A stretch of DNA of 64,000 nucleotides from Lachnospiraceae bacterium (lineage in GTDB: Bacteria > Bacillota > Clostridia > Lachnospirales > Lachnospiraceae). The stretch is taken from contig JAQYIU010000087.1 of assembly GCA_028721415.1 (NCBI GenBank), forward strand, positions 1-64,000, read 5' to 3'. The first letter of the stretch is position 1. Every line of letters starts with the position of its first letter. This document shows positions 8,658 to 17,681 of the stretch, one piece after another. Both the position numbers and the translations under genes were made by a program. The notes beneath the pieces are model-generated. The model had not been told where the DNA came from. It searched no databases and worked only from the letters and a program-made list of their open reading frames with translations.

Positions 8658-9440
8658 ATGACACAAGTAGCAGATCCCATCGCCGTTTTTGACTCCGGCA
8701 TGGGAGGTATCAGCGTACTGAAGGAAATGGTTGGCCTGATGCCAAATGAAGATTTCATTTATTATGGTGACTCAAAACACGCTCCTTATGGTACAAAAAC
8801 CCTGGAGGAAGTAAGAAAACTTACCATTGAACATATCAGTGATTTAATTGAACATAATCATGCGAAAGCCATTGCAGTTGCCTGCAACACCGCCACCAGC
8901 GCTGCGGTACGTATTTTGCGGGAAATGTATCCTGCAGTTCCCTTAGTCGGCGTGGAACCAGCCATCAAACCGGCAGTTATGGCATGTGAGAATCCAAAGA
9001 TTCTGGTCATGGCAACACCTATGACCCTTCATGAAGATAAATTCCATCAATTAGAAGCCCTCTACATCAATCAGGCAGATATTTATCCCGTTCCCTGTCC
9101 GGGTCTTATGGAATTTGTTGAACAGGGAATCCTTGACGGCGATCAGCTGGACAACTTCTTAAAAGGAAAAATAGAGCCTTATCTGGACAAGGGTATTACA
9201 GGAATCGTCCTTGGCTGCACTCATTATCCTTTCGTTCGAAAAAGAATCGAAGCCATCGCAGGGCCTTCCATTGAAGTATTTGACGGAAGCCTCGGAACTG
9301 CAAGAGAGCTTCTTCGCAGACTTACCGTCGCCGGACTTAACCGGAAAGATGACCATAAGGGACAGGTTACTTTTTTAAACAGTTCCGAAGATTTGTCCAA
9401 GATCCAACTTGCCCGCAACCTGTTTGAACGGGAAATCTAA
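8658..9440 (+). CDS. murI: Glutamate racemase
   Basis: A 260-residue enzyme that converts L-glutamate to D-glutamate for peptidoglycan. Catalytic cysteines are C76 in ACNTAT and C187 in GCTHYPF, and the acidic/serine motif FDSGMGG lies at residues 11-17. The YYGDS and APYG motifs near residues 35-45 match. The reading frame is open upstream, but the start at 8658 has a perfect GGGAGGA site and fits the family length. It is divergent from the phosphoesterase and is followed by an extended terminator hairpin. Confidence 0.95.
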   Translation: MTQVADPIAVFDSGMGGISVLKEMVGLMPNEDFIYYGDSKHAPYGTKTLEEVRKLTIEHISDLIEHNHAKAIAVACNTATSAAVRILREMYPAVPLVGVEPAIKPAVMACENPKILVMATPMTLHEDKFHQLEALYINQADIYPVPCPGLMEFVEQGILDGDQLDNFLKGKIEPYLDKGITGIVLGCTHYPFVRKRIEAIAGPSIEVFDGSLGTARELLRRLTVAGLNRKDDHKGQVTFLNSSEDLSKIQLARNLFEREI

Positions 9441-9470
9441 ACTCCCCCACTGAGATGATATTTAGAATAA

Positions 9471-9530
9471 ATCGCCTCGACCAATCCTCTGTACTTTGCA
9501 CCAGAGAATCATCGAGGCGATTACGTTTTT
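9471..9530 (+). terminator. Extended terminator hairpin after murI
   Basis: The outer stem pairs ATCGCCTCGA (9471-9480) with TCGAGGCGAT (9512-9521). An inner stem CTCTG/CAGAG sits inside the loop, and TTTTT ends at 9530. It lies between convergent genes and may serve both. The 15 bases before it (CCCCCACTGAGATGA, near 9444) resemble the lead-in of the structured element at 57.7 kb. Confidence 0.75.
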
Positions 9531-9557
9531 AATAATATTTGTTCAAACTATCTTTTT

Positions 9558-10442
9558 TCAGAACACAACAATCTCATAGGAGCGTTCCCATGTTTCTCCT
9601 TTTTTCAGAACATTGATTCCATTTTTCTCTGATATATCTTTATCAAATCCACGATTATCACAACGACCGCACCAAGGTTCCAGACATACATACGGAGCAC
9701 CCGGTTTGGACCAGATTCCAAAGTTAGGAAATCCATCACATTTGATTCCCACATATGGAGAACCATCCGGCATTGTGAGGGCAGCCCATCCAATCTGTGT
9801 ATCATCAAATACAAGGGCATCCTTGTCAAACATATCTTCCTCAATCTTAAACTTATGATCCGTCAGCTCCAGTTCATATCTCACATCCGTAATTGCCGTT
9901 CCACTTTCCGTATCCAGAAGAATATAAGTTAAAGTATCCTGATCATCGGCAAACTGAATATAATAATCGCCTAACTTTGTATCTGGGCGCACTGGCACAT
10001 TAAATGCCGGATGACCGCCAATGGTAAAATACATAGTATTCTCTCCCGCATTCTTTACCTTCCATCCAACAGTCAAATGCCCTTTATTGATACTGTGGGT
10101 AATCTCAAGCTCAAAATCAAAAGGATAAACCTTTTTGGTTTCTTCATTGGATCTAAGTTGATGAGTCACAGTTGTCTCATCGGCACTCACCACTACAAAC
10201 TCCATATCTCTGGCGAAACCATGCTGTCCAGCCGGATACGTCTGCCCCTGATACAGATATTTTTTATCATAATGCTGCCCGACATTCGGGAAAAGCACCG
10301 GCGCATGGCGGCTCCAGAATGCCGGGTCTGCCTGCCACATCACTTCTCTCTCATTCTCCTTATCATAAATGCCGATTAATTCCGCACCATGATTGGCAAT
10401 GGTTACCTTGATTTTTTCATTTTCCATTGTGTAAGTTCCCAT
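9558..10442 (-). CDS. Aldose 1-epimerase family protein (LacX-like)
   Basis: A 294-residue member of the galactose-mutarotase-like fold, closest to the LacX group of putative hexose-6-phosphate or aldose epimerases. Visible features are the early GAELIGIYDKENEREVMWQADPAFW stretch, HGFARDMEF at about residues 80-88, a GGHPAFNVP loop at about 150-158 with the conserved His, and the C-terminal LEPWCG. The start has AAAAGGGG upstream. It is a single-gene unit convergent with murI. The sugar substrate is not defined. Confidence 0.85.
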   Translation of the reverse strand: MGTYTMENEKIKVTIANHGAELIGIYDKENEREVMWQADPAFWSRHAPVLFPNVGQHYDKKYLYQGQTYPAGQHGFARDMEFVVVSADETTVTHQLRSNEETKKVYPFDFELEITHSINKGHLTVGWKVKNAGENTMYFTIGGHPAFNVPVRPDTKLGDYYIQFADDQDTLTYILLDTESGTAITDVRYELELTDHKFKIEEDMFDKDALVFDDTQIGWAALTMPDGSPYVGIKCDGFPNFGIWSKPGAPYVCLEPWCGRCDNRGFDKDISEKNGINVLKKGETWERSYEIVVF

Positions 10443-10585
10443 AGTATTCCCCTTTTGTTCAATTATTTTCTGTAATGATAGATGGAGAAATTATATCATA
10501 AATATCTTAAAATTTAAATTATAAATCTCGAAAGAGAATTAATGGGAGACTCATCACTTTCTTGTTTTGATTCGCTTTAAAGCTA

Positions 10586-11587
10586 TCATTCTTTAGAAGA
10601 AAATTCTGTTACAACCAGAGTATTATAATCTACCCGTTTATCTAATTCTCCTGCTTCCTCCAGAATATCCTGAATCAAAGTAAAACTTTCTTCCTCAAAA
10701 ATCGTATTGGTTTTATAGGTATCCTGCTCTTTATAGCGATCGATGATTTTCGTGATTGTCTCCACATCTGTATCCGTAAATTGTGGTGCAATCACTTTCG
10801 CAATTTCTTCTGAAGTATGCTCTGCCACATATTTCTGACCCTTTTCGATTGCTTTTGTAAAAGCAGAAAGCAAATCTTTATGGGCTTCCAGATAGCTCTT
10901 TGTGGTGCTGTATGCGGTATAAGGCACATAACCACTTTCCGTTCCTACAGAAGCCACCACATAACCGGCTTCCTGTTCCTCAATTAATGTGGCAGACGGT
11001 TCAAATTCTACGGTAAAATCTCCGGTTCCGCCCACGAAAGCACCGGAGGTATTGGCGAAGTCAATGTTTTGGACAAGATTCAGATCTTTTTTCGGATCAA
11101 TATGATGTTTCTTCAAAACAAACTCAAATACCATCTCCGGCATACCACCTGGTCTTCCACCAATCACTTCTCTTCCTTTTAGATCTTCCCACTGAAAATC
11201 TTCGATTTTTTCCCGACTGACGAGGAAATTACCTGCCCTTTGAGTAAGCTGTGCAAAGTTCACTGCATAGTCAGCACACCCTTCATTGTAAAGGTAAATG
11301 GTGGCTTCCGGCCCCATAAATCCGATGTCCGCATCTCTGCTAATGAGAGCTGTTGTAGTTTTATCTGCTCCGTATCCGGTGGTTAATTCCAGATCAATTC
11401 CTTCCTCTTCAAAATACCCCAACTCCATGGCTACATACTGGGGTGCATAAAAAATGGAATGGGCAACTTCATTGAGACGGATTTTCTGAAGGCCGGATTT
11501 TGATTTTTCACAGCCTGCCATGCTGAACACTCCTGTAATAAAAACCAGTACCATCACTGCACATAAGAAAATATGGAATCTTTTCAT
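10586..11587 (-). CDS. ABC transporter substrate-binding lipoprotein (NMT1/SsuA-like), orphan
   Basis: This 333-residue protein has a signal peptide (MKRFHIFLCAVMVLVFITGVF) ending in the lipobox SMAGC, so the mature protein should be a lipoprotein anchored at Cys26. The mature part has the NMT1/THI5-like type II periplasmic-binding fold: VAHSIFYAPQYVAMELGYFEEEGIDLEL, then GGRPGGMPE. Relatives bind sulfonates, aromatic acids, nitrate-like anions or pyrimidine precursors. No ATPase or permease gene lies beside it. It is divergent from a TetR gene, with a perfect palindrome between them, so it is probably controlled by that regulator. The ligand is unknown. Confidence 0.87.
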   Translation of the reverse strand: MKRFHIFLCAVMVLVFITGVFSMAGCEKSKSGLQKIRLNEVAHSIFYAPQYVAMELGYFEEEGIDLELTTGYGADKTTTALISRDADIGFMGPEATIYLYNEGCADYAVNFAQLTQRAGNFLVSREKIEDFQWEDLKGREVIGGRPGGMPEMVFEFVLKKHHIDPKKDLNLVQNIDFANTSGAFVGGTGDFTVEFEPSATLIEEQEAGYVVASVGTESGYVPYTAYSTTKSYLEAHKDLLSAFTKAIEKGQKYVAEHTSEEIAKVIAPQFTDTDVETITKIIDRYKEQDTYKTNTIFEEESFTLIQDILEEAGELDKRVDYNTLVVTEFSSKE

Positions 11588-11657
11588 AATATGAAACTCC
11601 TCAATATACTCTATCTCAGTTTATGCATGATTTATGGATGAGTTCGTATTATTTCAT

Positions 11658-11681
11658 GTTACATTTTATAGAAAATGTAAC
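11658..11681. promoter_or_regulatory. TetR-type operator, perfect palindrome
   Basis: Arms GTTACATTTT and AAAATGTAAC (10 bp each, perfect) flank a 4-base centre ATAG. It lies between the divergent lipoprotein gene (start 11587) and the tetR gene (start 11803), where it could control both. Related copies lie before the dehydrogenase gene at 12390-12413 and, weaker, near 12448-12471. Confidence 0.75.
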
Positions 11682-11802
11682 GCCGTCATTTCGAGTACAA
11701 TTGAAAAAAGCTGTCATTTTTATGGTAAAATTACACTATATCGCTAATAAGAGCGACTCAAAGAATCAACTAATCGTAATAAATCATAAGGTGGGGGATT
11801 TT

Positions 11803-12357
11803 ATGAAGTTTGCGAATCGTACAAAGTTAGTATTGGCGGAATCCATTAAGGAATTGATGGAACATATCCCGTTGGATAAAATTACCGTCACTCAGATTGT
11901 CAATAATTGTGGCACTACAAGACAGACTTTCTATCGAAATTTCAAGGATAAATATGATCTGGTAAACTGGTATTTTGACTTGATCGTTCAAAAAACCATC
12001 AAGCAGATGGGAATCAGTCTCACTCTCAGGGAAGGTTTGGTAAAAAAATTTTCCTATATGGTGGAGGATAAGGCTTTTTTCAGTTCTGCTTTGACTTCTT
12101 CGGATTATAATAATCTGATGAATTATGATTATCAGTGTATTCGGGATTTCTATTGCGAAGTTGCGCAAAAAAACGGAGAAATTGATGAAGAAATTCAGTT
12201 TTTGTTAGAATTTTATTGTCATGGCTCCATGGACATGACAGCAGAATGGGTGAAAAACGGGATGAAATTAAGTCCGGAAGAAATGTCGGAGCGTCTGATT
12301 CAGGCTCTTCCATCCAAATTGGAGCCTTATCTTGGAACTCTTTCCAGACGGAGTTAA
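11803..12357 (+). CDS. TetR/AcrR family transcriptional regulator
   Basis: A 184-residue protein with an N-terminal TetR helix-turn-helix (DKITVTQIVNNCGTTRQTFYRNFKDK, residues about 24-49). The C-terminal ligand domain is all-helical, of the kind seen in DhaS-like regulators. The start at 11803 has GGTGGGGG upstream; the open frame extends further, but that part is AT-rich promoter DNA. It lies between the lipoprotein and dehydrogenase genes, and palindromes matching each other flank it on both sides. Autoregulation and control of both neighbours are inferred from this. The effector is unknown. Confidence 0.88.
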   Translation: MKFANRTKLVLAESIKELMEHIPLDKITVTQIVNNCGTTRQTFYRNFKDKYDLVNWYFDLIVQKTIKQMGISLTLREGLVKKFSYMVEDKAFFSSALTSSDYNNLMNYDYQCIRDFYCEVAQKNGEIDEEIQFLLEFYCHGSMDMTAEWVKNGMKLSPEEMSERLIQALPSKLEPYLGTLSRRS

Positions 12358-12389
12358 TATTGAAAAATCATCTTGAAACGTCTGATCAG

Positions 12390-12413
12390 GTTACATTTTA
12401 AAAGAAATGTCAT
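12390..12413. promoter_or_regulatory. Second TetR-type operator upstream of the dehydrogenase
   Basis: GTTACATTTT followed after a short centre by AAATGTCAT is the same site as the perfect palindrome at 11658, with a few changes in the right arm. A third, weaker version (TTACATTT...AAATGG) follows near 12448-12471. All lie upstream of the gene starting at 12580. Confidence 0.6.
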
Positions 12414-12579
12414 TTTTTTATTATTTTTATATAATGTGACACATAAGTTTACATTTACTTAGAAATGGAATCTTGATTGACAATAAAAAAACAATGTAAA
12501 TTGTGCTTTTTTCTCTTTTCAATTATCCTATATTCAACAAGTTAATTTTGGTTTTAAAGGATGTAAGGAGGAGAAAAAT

Positions 12580-13686
12580 ATGTATGAAATTCCAAAAACC
12601 GCTAGAATCTCTGTATTGACCGGACCGAAACAGATTGAGATCATGGAACTGCCTATTCCTGAGATTAATGATGACGAGATTCTTGTTAAAGTGGAACAGA
12701 CTGGTATCTGTGGTACTGATGTTCATGAATACAAAGGGGATCCTTTCGGATATATTCCGATAGAGCTTGGACATGAAGGTACCGGTACTGTCGTTAAACT
12801 TGGAAAGAATATCACAACAGATTATTATGGAAAACCTTTGGCAGTTGGTGATAAGATCGTTACCGGTCTGAAACCATGTGGCCAGTGTGACACCTGTAAA
12901 AACGATCCGGAACATATTCATCTTTGTGAAGGTGGAGAAATCTTTGGTCTTATGCCAGGAGAAGAATCCTACAAAAACTTCAATGGCTGGTTTGCTGAGT
13001 ATATTAAAGTAAATGCCGGCGGTGTTGTATTTAATGTAAGCGATATGGACGTGGATCTTCGTACTCTGATCGAACCATGTGCAGTTGTTGTACATGCTAT
13101 CGAAAAAGCGAAAGAAATCTTTAACTTCAAGCACAATTCCTATGTTTTAGTGCAGGGCTGTGGTCCGATCGGACTTCTTCTTCTGACAACTCTTCGTACG
13201 ATGGGTATTCGCAACATCATCGCTGTAGATGGCGATGAAAACCGTCTCAACATGGCAAAAAAACTCGGTGCTGCTTATGCTGTTAACTTTATGACAGAAG
13301 ATGCCCTTGCTAAAGTTATGAAAATCACCGGAAAAGGTGCTGACATGGCATTCCAGTGTACTGGTTCTCCAAAAGCTGCAAGCACAGTATGGCATTATGT
13401 AAAACGTGGCGGTGCTATGTGCGAACTTGGTTTCTTCGTAGATAATGGTGAGACAACCTACAATCCTCATAAAGATATCTGTAACAAAGAAATCAAAGTT
13501 ACCGGCTCCTGGACTTATCAGTCCAAAGACTGGATTCAGGCTTGCGAAGTATTAAAGGAAGCTCAGAAAGATGGACTTCCAGTGGAAGAATTATTATCTC
13601 ACAAATATGCTCTTGCTGATATCAACGAAGCTATGGAAATGAACATCAGCATGCAGGGCCTTAAGATCGTGGTAATGGGGGAATAA
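12580..13686 (+). CDS. Zinc-dependent alcohol/polyol dehydrogenase (MDR family)
   Basis: A 368-residue medium-chain dehydrogenase. Catalytic zinc ligands are C44 in GICGTD and H65-E66 in GHEG. A complete structural zinc lobe is present (C100, C103, C106, C116). The NAD-binding Rossmann motif QGCGPIGLLLL is at about residues 188-198, with acidic VDGDENR after the second strand, suggesting NAD rather than NADP. Relatives act on butanediol, sorbitol or threonine. A perfect GGAGGAG site precedes the ATG. Regulatory sites in the 220-base leader match the operator of the neighbouring TetR gene, so it is probably inducible. Confidence 0.88.
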   Translation: MYEIPKTARISVLTGPKQIEIMELPIPEINDDEILVKVEQTGICGTDVHEYKGDPFGYIPIELGHEGTGTVVKLGKNITTDYYGKPLAVGDKIVTGLKPCGQCDTCKNDPEHIHLCEGGEIFGLMPGEESYKNFNGWFAEYIKVNAGGVVFNVSDMDVDLRTLIEPCAVVVHAIEKAKEIFNFKHNSYVLVQGCGPIGLLLLTTLRTMGIRNIIAVDGDENRLNMAKKLGAAYAVNFMTEDALAKVMKITGKGADMAFQCTGSPKAASTVWHYVKRGGAMCELGFFVDNGETTYNPHKDICNKEIKVTGSWTYQSKDWIQACEVLKEAQKDGLPVEELLSHKYALADINEAMEMNISMQGLKIVVMGE

Positions 13687-13771
13687 TATCCTATCGCCTC
13701 AGTAGAGCAATCCATTTTGTTAACTGCGATTGAAACGATTTGCCATAAGTACTATAAAAAGTGATAAAAAT

Positions 13772-13803
13772 AACCCGGATTTCACAGGTCCGGGTTATTT
13801 TTA
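13772..13803 (+). terminator. Terminator after the zinc dehydrogenase
   Basis: Perfect 8-bp stem AACCCGGA/TCCGGGTT with a 9-base loop, followed by ATTTTT. It lies between convergent genes, and the A-rich left flank (GATAAAAAT) could also serve the minus-strand esterase gene. Confidence 0.88.
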
Positions 13804-13806
13804 TAT

Positions 13807-15405
13807 TTAAATGCCATGTTTTAATATTGACCTTTGTTTCATTTCATTTTTGTACTTCCACTGGTTAAAGACTTTCACTTCCGCCTCGTATACCGGCTTG
13901 TCTTCCTGAAAATCATAGAGTACTGTCGGAATTCTGTCAGGGGCTTCTCCGTCTTCCACCCATTTTGTGAGAGCTTTCATTCCCACAGAGCAAGCCACTG
14001 CCGCACCACTCCAGTCCAAAATGGAGTGTCCGGCCAGATATGGCATAAACATGCGAAGAGATTCATTCATGATTCTTTCTGATGGAAAATGATCAAGGGC
14101 ATCATTGTAATAATCAATGGCCGCCTGGTAAGGAACCACACAATCACCGGTTCCATGGGTAATGATCATCTTACCGCCATGGGCAGCATAAGCAGAAAAA
14201 TCAGTATCGTTAAAATCATAGGCACCAAATTCTTTTTTGCTGTTTATGTAGATTTTCTCGTAGTCATCGTAAGTGAGGCTGTGGATATCCAGTTCCGGAT
14301 CGTGGGTAAACCAGCGAAGGGACTGTTCTGCAATTGGCATAAGTCCCAGCTTCCCGTCCTCTTTTCTCTTAAAATATCCATACATCTGGTTATATTTCTC
14401 GAGCGGCCACTCGCGAATAGCAGGTCCAAAGCCATAGGCCATCCGTTTTCCATCTTTTGTAAACGGACCATCCCATGTCTTCACCATCACCTGTAAATCT
14501 CTCCTTGTAATCGGTCCATCTTCGGTCGGATAACCCAACAATCGATTAATAAATTCCATCCAGGCAATATCCCTGCTGTCAAATGGATAGTCTATTTTGG
14601 TCTGATCCGCAGTTGCCAGATCAAAGGCTGCTTTATATTTGGAAAGAGAAACGATGTGCTTCTCATTGGCTTCCACAACTGCTGCCCAAAGACAAGCAAA
14701 ACTTAAATCATAGTAATTGATGGCAGGACCGTCTGCCCAGAGACCGTCATAATCTTTCGGATACATGATGGCTTCTGTAATGACCTGTCTTGCCCCACCG
14801 GATGTGCCGTGCATGTAGCTGGCAATCGGTTTTTCTTCATAAAATTGTGTCGTCATGGTTTTGGCACAGACTGTCATATCATGCATGGTCTTATGCACCC
14901 AGGATTCAATCTGATCCCATTCCAGATTGCCATCAGCATCAAATCCCCAGGTACAATCCAGATGGATACCCGTATCATTATCGGCAACAGCACAGGCATA
15001 CCCGTTCTTTAAAGCCATCGGCCAGGATATCACATTAAATGTCACCGCCGTGAACCAATCCACTTCATTGTTGGTTCCGGCACCGGTAATCCCCATAAAA
15101 CGTTGATTCCAGTTTACCGGCAGATAGACCCGAAGGGTACCCACATGATTTTTTCCAACCCGCTGTTTCATCCGGATTAAATAAAAATCAGAGATGTTAT
15201 CGAGACAGGTCTTTCCCTCCTCCTCATAGGTACCTTCTTTGTAAAATTCCACGCTCTCCAGTGTAATGGTATCAAACTCTTTTAAAATAGATTCCACTGC
15301 TTCACTGGTACAGTTTCTTTTCAAACTATCTTCTTTAGAGATAAAACTGCTTTCCTCCATCCAATGATACAATTTATGTTCATACCATCTTGTCGTATTA
15401 TTCAT
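13807..15405 (-). CDS. Tannase/feruloyl esterase family alpha/beta hydrolase
   Basis: A 532-residue protein of the tannase family, which hydrolyses carboxylic esters such as feruloyl or galloyl esters. The nucleophile S202 lies in HGTSGGARQ, the acid D421 in HGTGDCVVPY and the histidine H460 in LAGHSILDW. A long lid region lies between about 230 and 400. Typical tannases have a Cys just before the Ser and another just after the His, joined by a disulphide. Here these positions are Thr and Ser, so the disulphide is absent. No signal peptide was seen, so the enzyme should be cytoplasmic. The start at 15405 has GGGGG upstream. It is convergent with the dehydrogenase. Confidence 0.83.
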   Translation of the reverse strand: MNNTTRWYEHKLYHWMEESSFISKEDSLKRNCTSEAVESILKEFDTITLESVEFYKEGTYEEEGKTCLDNISDFYLIRMKQRVGKNHVGTLRVYLPVNWNQRFMGITGAGTNNEVDWFTAVTFNVISWPMALKNGYACAVADNDTGIHLDCTWGFDADGNLEWDQIESWVHKTMHDMTVCAKTMTTQFYEEKPIASYMHGTSGGARQVITEAIMYPKDYDGLWADGPAINYYDLSFACLWAAVVEANEKHIVSLSKYKAAFDLATADQTKIDYPFDSRDIAWMEFINRLLGYPTEDGPITRRDLQVMVKTWDGPFTKDGKRMAYGFGPAIREWPLEKYNQMYGYFKRKEDGKLGLMPIAEQSLRWFTHDPELDIHSLTYDDYEKIYINSKKEFGAYDFNDTDFSAYAAHGGKMIITHGTGDCVVPYQAAIDYYNDALDHFPSERIMNESLRMFMPYLAGHSILDWSGAAVACSVGMKALTKWVEDGEAPDRIPTVLYDFQEDKPVYEAEVKVFNQWKYKNEMKQRSILKHGI

Positions 15406-15601
15406 AAAAACCCCCATAACGAAAAACCTGCGTTTCTTTTCCAACAGGATTCTCATACCTCATCATATTCTTTTGGTATCTTCTCTACCTAATAATCGAA
15501 ATATATATTTATATCATATCATAAAACAAAATACTTCGGCAATGTGATTCGGTTTTTTTACCTGTTTTTATCAAATTTTTCTTTAAAAGTGATATGGATA
15601 C

Positions 15602-16405
15602 TTACCCCAGCATCACATCCAGAAGCATCATGACTGCAAAACCTGTGACAATCCCCATAGTTGCACAATAAGACTGTGCTTTCTGATTCTTCTGACATTC
15701 CGGAATCAGTTCATGAACAGCTACAAGAATCATGGCTCCTGCCGCAAAGGCAAGAGCATAAGGTAAAATTGCCTCAACATATACAACTAATGCCACTCCG
15801 ATGACTCCTGCCACGGGTTCCACAAGCCCGGAGGCCTGCCCCAGAAGAAAACTCTTTTTCCTCGAGTATCCTTCTCTTCGAAGAGGCAGAGAAACAGCGG
15901 CTCCCTCCGGAAAATTCTGAAGTCCGATTCCCACGGCAATTGTTATGGCTCCCATCAGATTTTCTGTGCTGTAATTACCTCTTTGTAAAGTTCCAAATGC
16001 AACACCAATTGCCATTCCCTCCGGAATATTATGGAGAGTGATAGACAATACCAACATAATAATCCGGTTGAGCCTTTCATTAGGTTCTCCCTGGGTACTG
16101 TCTGCCCTTTTCTGCGCCCAAGTCACAATTTTATCGGAACCCCACATAAAAAATGCACCACATAAGAATCCCATAGTAACTACCGCATATGCCGGAACAA
16201 AAGAACTTTGCTCCGCCCTTTCAATGGCAGGTTGTAGCAATGACCAGAAACTGGCAGCAATCATAACTCCTGCCGCAAATCCCAGCATTAGATTCAATAA
16301 TTTTGGATTCGGAGATTTAAAAAAAGCAACCATACCGGCTCCTAGTGCAGTGACAGACCAGGTGCCCAGGGTGGCAATCAAAGCCATTATAATACTTTCA
16401 TTCAT
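15602..16405 (-). CDS. ZIP family divalent metal transporter
   Basis: A 267-residue, mostly hydrophobic protein with about eight membrane segments. The ZIP signature HNIPEGMAIGVAFG is in the fourth segment, and the matching QNFPEGAAVSLPLRREG is in the fifth; together these carry the metal-binding His, Asn, Pro, Glu residues. It is expected to import zinc or iron across the cytoplasmic membrane. The start at 16405 (MNESIIMALIATLG) gives the family N-terminus; upstream in-frame codons are charged and less likely. It follows the pseudouridine synthase gene on the same strand after 51 bases. Confidence 0.9.
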   Translation of the reverse strand: MNESIIMALIATLGTWSVTALGAGMVAFFKSPNPKLLNLMLGFAAGVMIAASFWSLLQPAIERAEQSSFVPAYAVVTMGFLCGAFFMWGSDKIVTWAQKRADSTQGEPNERLNRIIMLVLSITLHNIPEGMAIGVAFGTLQRGNYSTENLMGAITIAVGIGLQNFPEGAAVSLPLRREGYSRKKSFLLGQASGLVEPVAGVIGVALVVYVEAILPYALAFAAGAMILVAVHELIPECQKNQKAQSYCATMGIVTGFAVMMLLDVMLG

Positions 16406-16456
16406 TCTATCTATCCATTTCCTGCATGATCGATTGCATCGCAACGCAATGTCATC

Positions 16457-17485
16457 TCATATTTCCAGTATATTAAACCTGGGAGAAAAGTGTTCAAAAA
16501 ATCCCATCTGCTTTTGCATATCCTCAGGAATCGGGGCAGTAAGTATCACTTCATCATTCGTAAATGGATGATGAAAACGAAGTTTATAGGCATGCAAAGC
16601 CGCTCTCTCTCCTGATGTTTTGTTATATAAGCGCGTGTTTTCTTCTCCTTTTTTCTCTTCATCATATCCATACAGAGTATCCCCCACTAAGGGACAACCT
16701 ATTTCTGCCATATGAAATCGGATCTGATGCGTTCGACCTGTCTCAATCATAAGTTGGCATAAAGTATGTTCCGAAAATTTCCTTAAAATCCGATAATGAG
16801 ATCTGGCTATTTTTCCGTTTTCCGATTTTTCTTTCTCTGTTTTTCCGGAAACAGCTTCCGCTCTTTTCATTTTCAGGCGACTATCACCAGACTCTCTGTT
16901 CCGATATTCCCTCATACTGATCTCGATGATTCCCTCTTCTTTTTCAGGACATCTATGTACAAGAGCAAGATATTCTTTTTGAATTTTTCCTTCCTTTCGC
17001 AATGTAATCATCCGTTCCGCCGTCACTTTATTTTTGGCTATTCCCAAAATTCCTGAAGTATCCTTATCCAGACGCCCGATCAGATGAATCCGGGAAGGCT
17101 CCTTTTTTTCCAGAAAATAGGCTGCCACCCCATTGGAAATGCTGTCTGTAAGATGTCCTTTTGATGGATGACATACTACTCCCGGAGGTTTATTGATAAA
17201 AATCAGATCTTCATCTTCATATAATATAGATAGTTCCATGGGAGCCGGAAGAATTTTCTCACTATCTTCCTCTGTATCATTTAAAATTACTTTTAATGTC
17301 TGCCCGCTTCGTCCCGTTTCTCTTACAATGACCGGCTTATCATTAAGCAGAATTCCCTCCGGATGCCTTTTTAACTCACGAATTTTTCTGGCGGACAACC
17401 CCATATTTTGTTGCAAAATCAGCAAAATCTCTTTATTATCCTGTGTTTTCGGTATAATGTATTCCAAATAATGATATTTTTTCAT
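16457..17485 (-). CDS. RluA family 23S rRNA pseudouridine synthase
   Basis: A 342-residue protein that isomerises uridine to pseudouridine in large-subunit rRNA. An N-terminal S4-like RNA-binding region (MGLSARKIRELKRHPEGILLND) is followed by the catalytic core with motif IGRLDKDTSGIL at about residues 136-147, where the Asp is the catalytic residue. ETGRTHQIRFHM at about 246-257 and the ALHAYKLRFHHP tail complete the RluA/RluD signature. A charged insertion (about residues 196-226, rich in Lys, Glu and Arg) is not part of the core. AGGAGAT precedes the start. Confidence 0.92.
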   Translation of the reverse strand: MKKYHYLEYIIPKTQDNKEILLILQQNMGLSARKIRELKRHPEGILLNDKPVIVRETGRSGQTLKVILNDTEEDSEKILPAPMELSILYEDEDLIFINKPPGVVCHPSKGHLTDSISNGVAAYFLEKKEPSRIHLIGRLDKDTSGILGIAKNKVTAERMITLRKEGKIQKEYLALVHRCPEKEEGIIEISMREYRNRESGDSRLKMKRAEAVSGKTEKEKSENGKIARSHYRILRKFSEHTLCQLMIETGRTHQIRFHMAEIGCPLVGDTLYGYDEEKKGEENTRLYNKTSGERAALHAYKLRFHHPFTNDEVILTAPIPEDMQKQMGFFEHFSPRFNILEI

Positions 17486-17557
17486 TTTATCTCCTTCTCC
17501 AAAATCAGCTATTTATAATATAGTATAACAAAAGGAATTCTTCCTGAAAATGCGCAC

Positions 17558-17604
17558 AAAAATGACGCCGGCAGTTACGATTTAAGAACCGTTACTGCGA
17601 CGCC
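17558..17604 (-). terminator. Terminator at the end of the fatty acid operon
   Basis: On the minus strand GGCGTCGCAGTAACG pairs with CGTAACTGCCGGCGTC with one mismatch and one bulge, followed by ATTTTTG. It lies about 80 bases beyond the fabT stop codon, making fabT the last gene of the cluster. Confidence 0.85.
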
Positions 17605-17681
17605 ACCATTATACAATCGATATGCTTTTTACAACGTTTCATTCTGATAATTCTGATTCGGCCTTATCTCCAAAGTCTATT

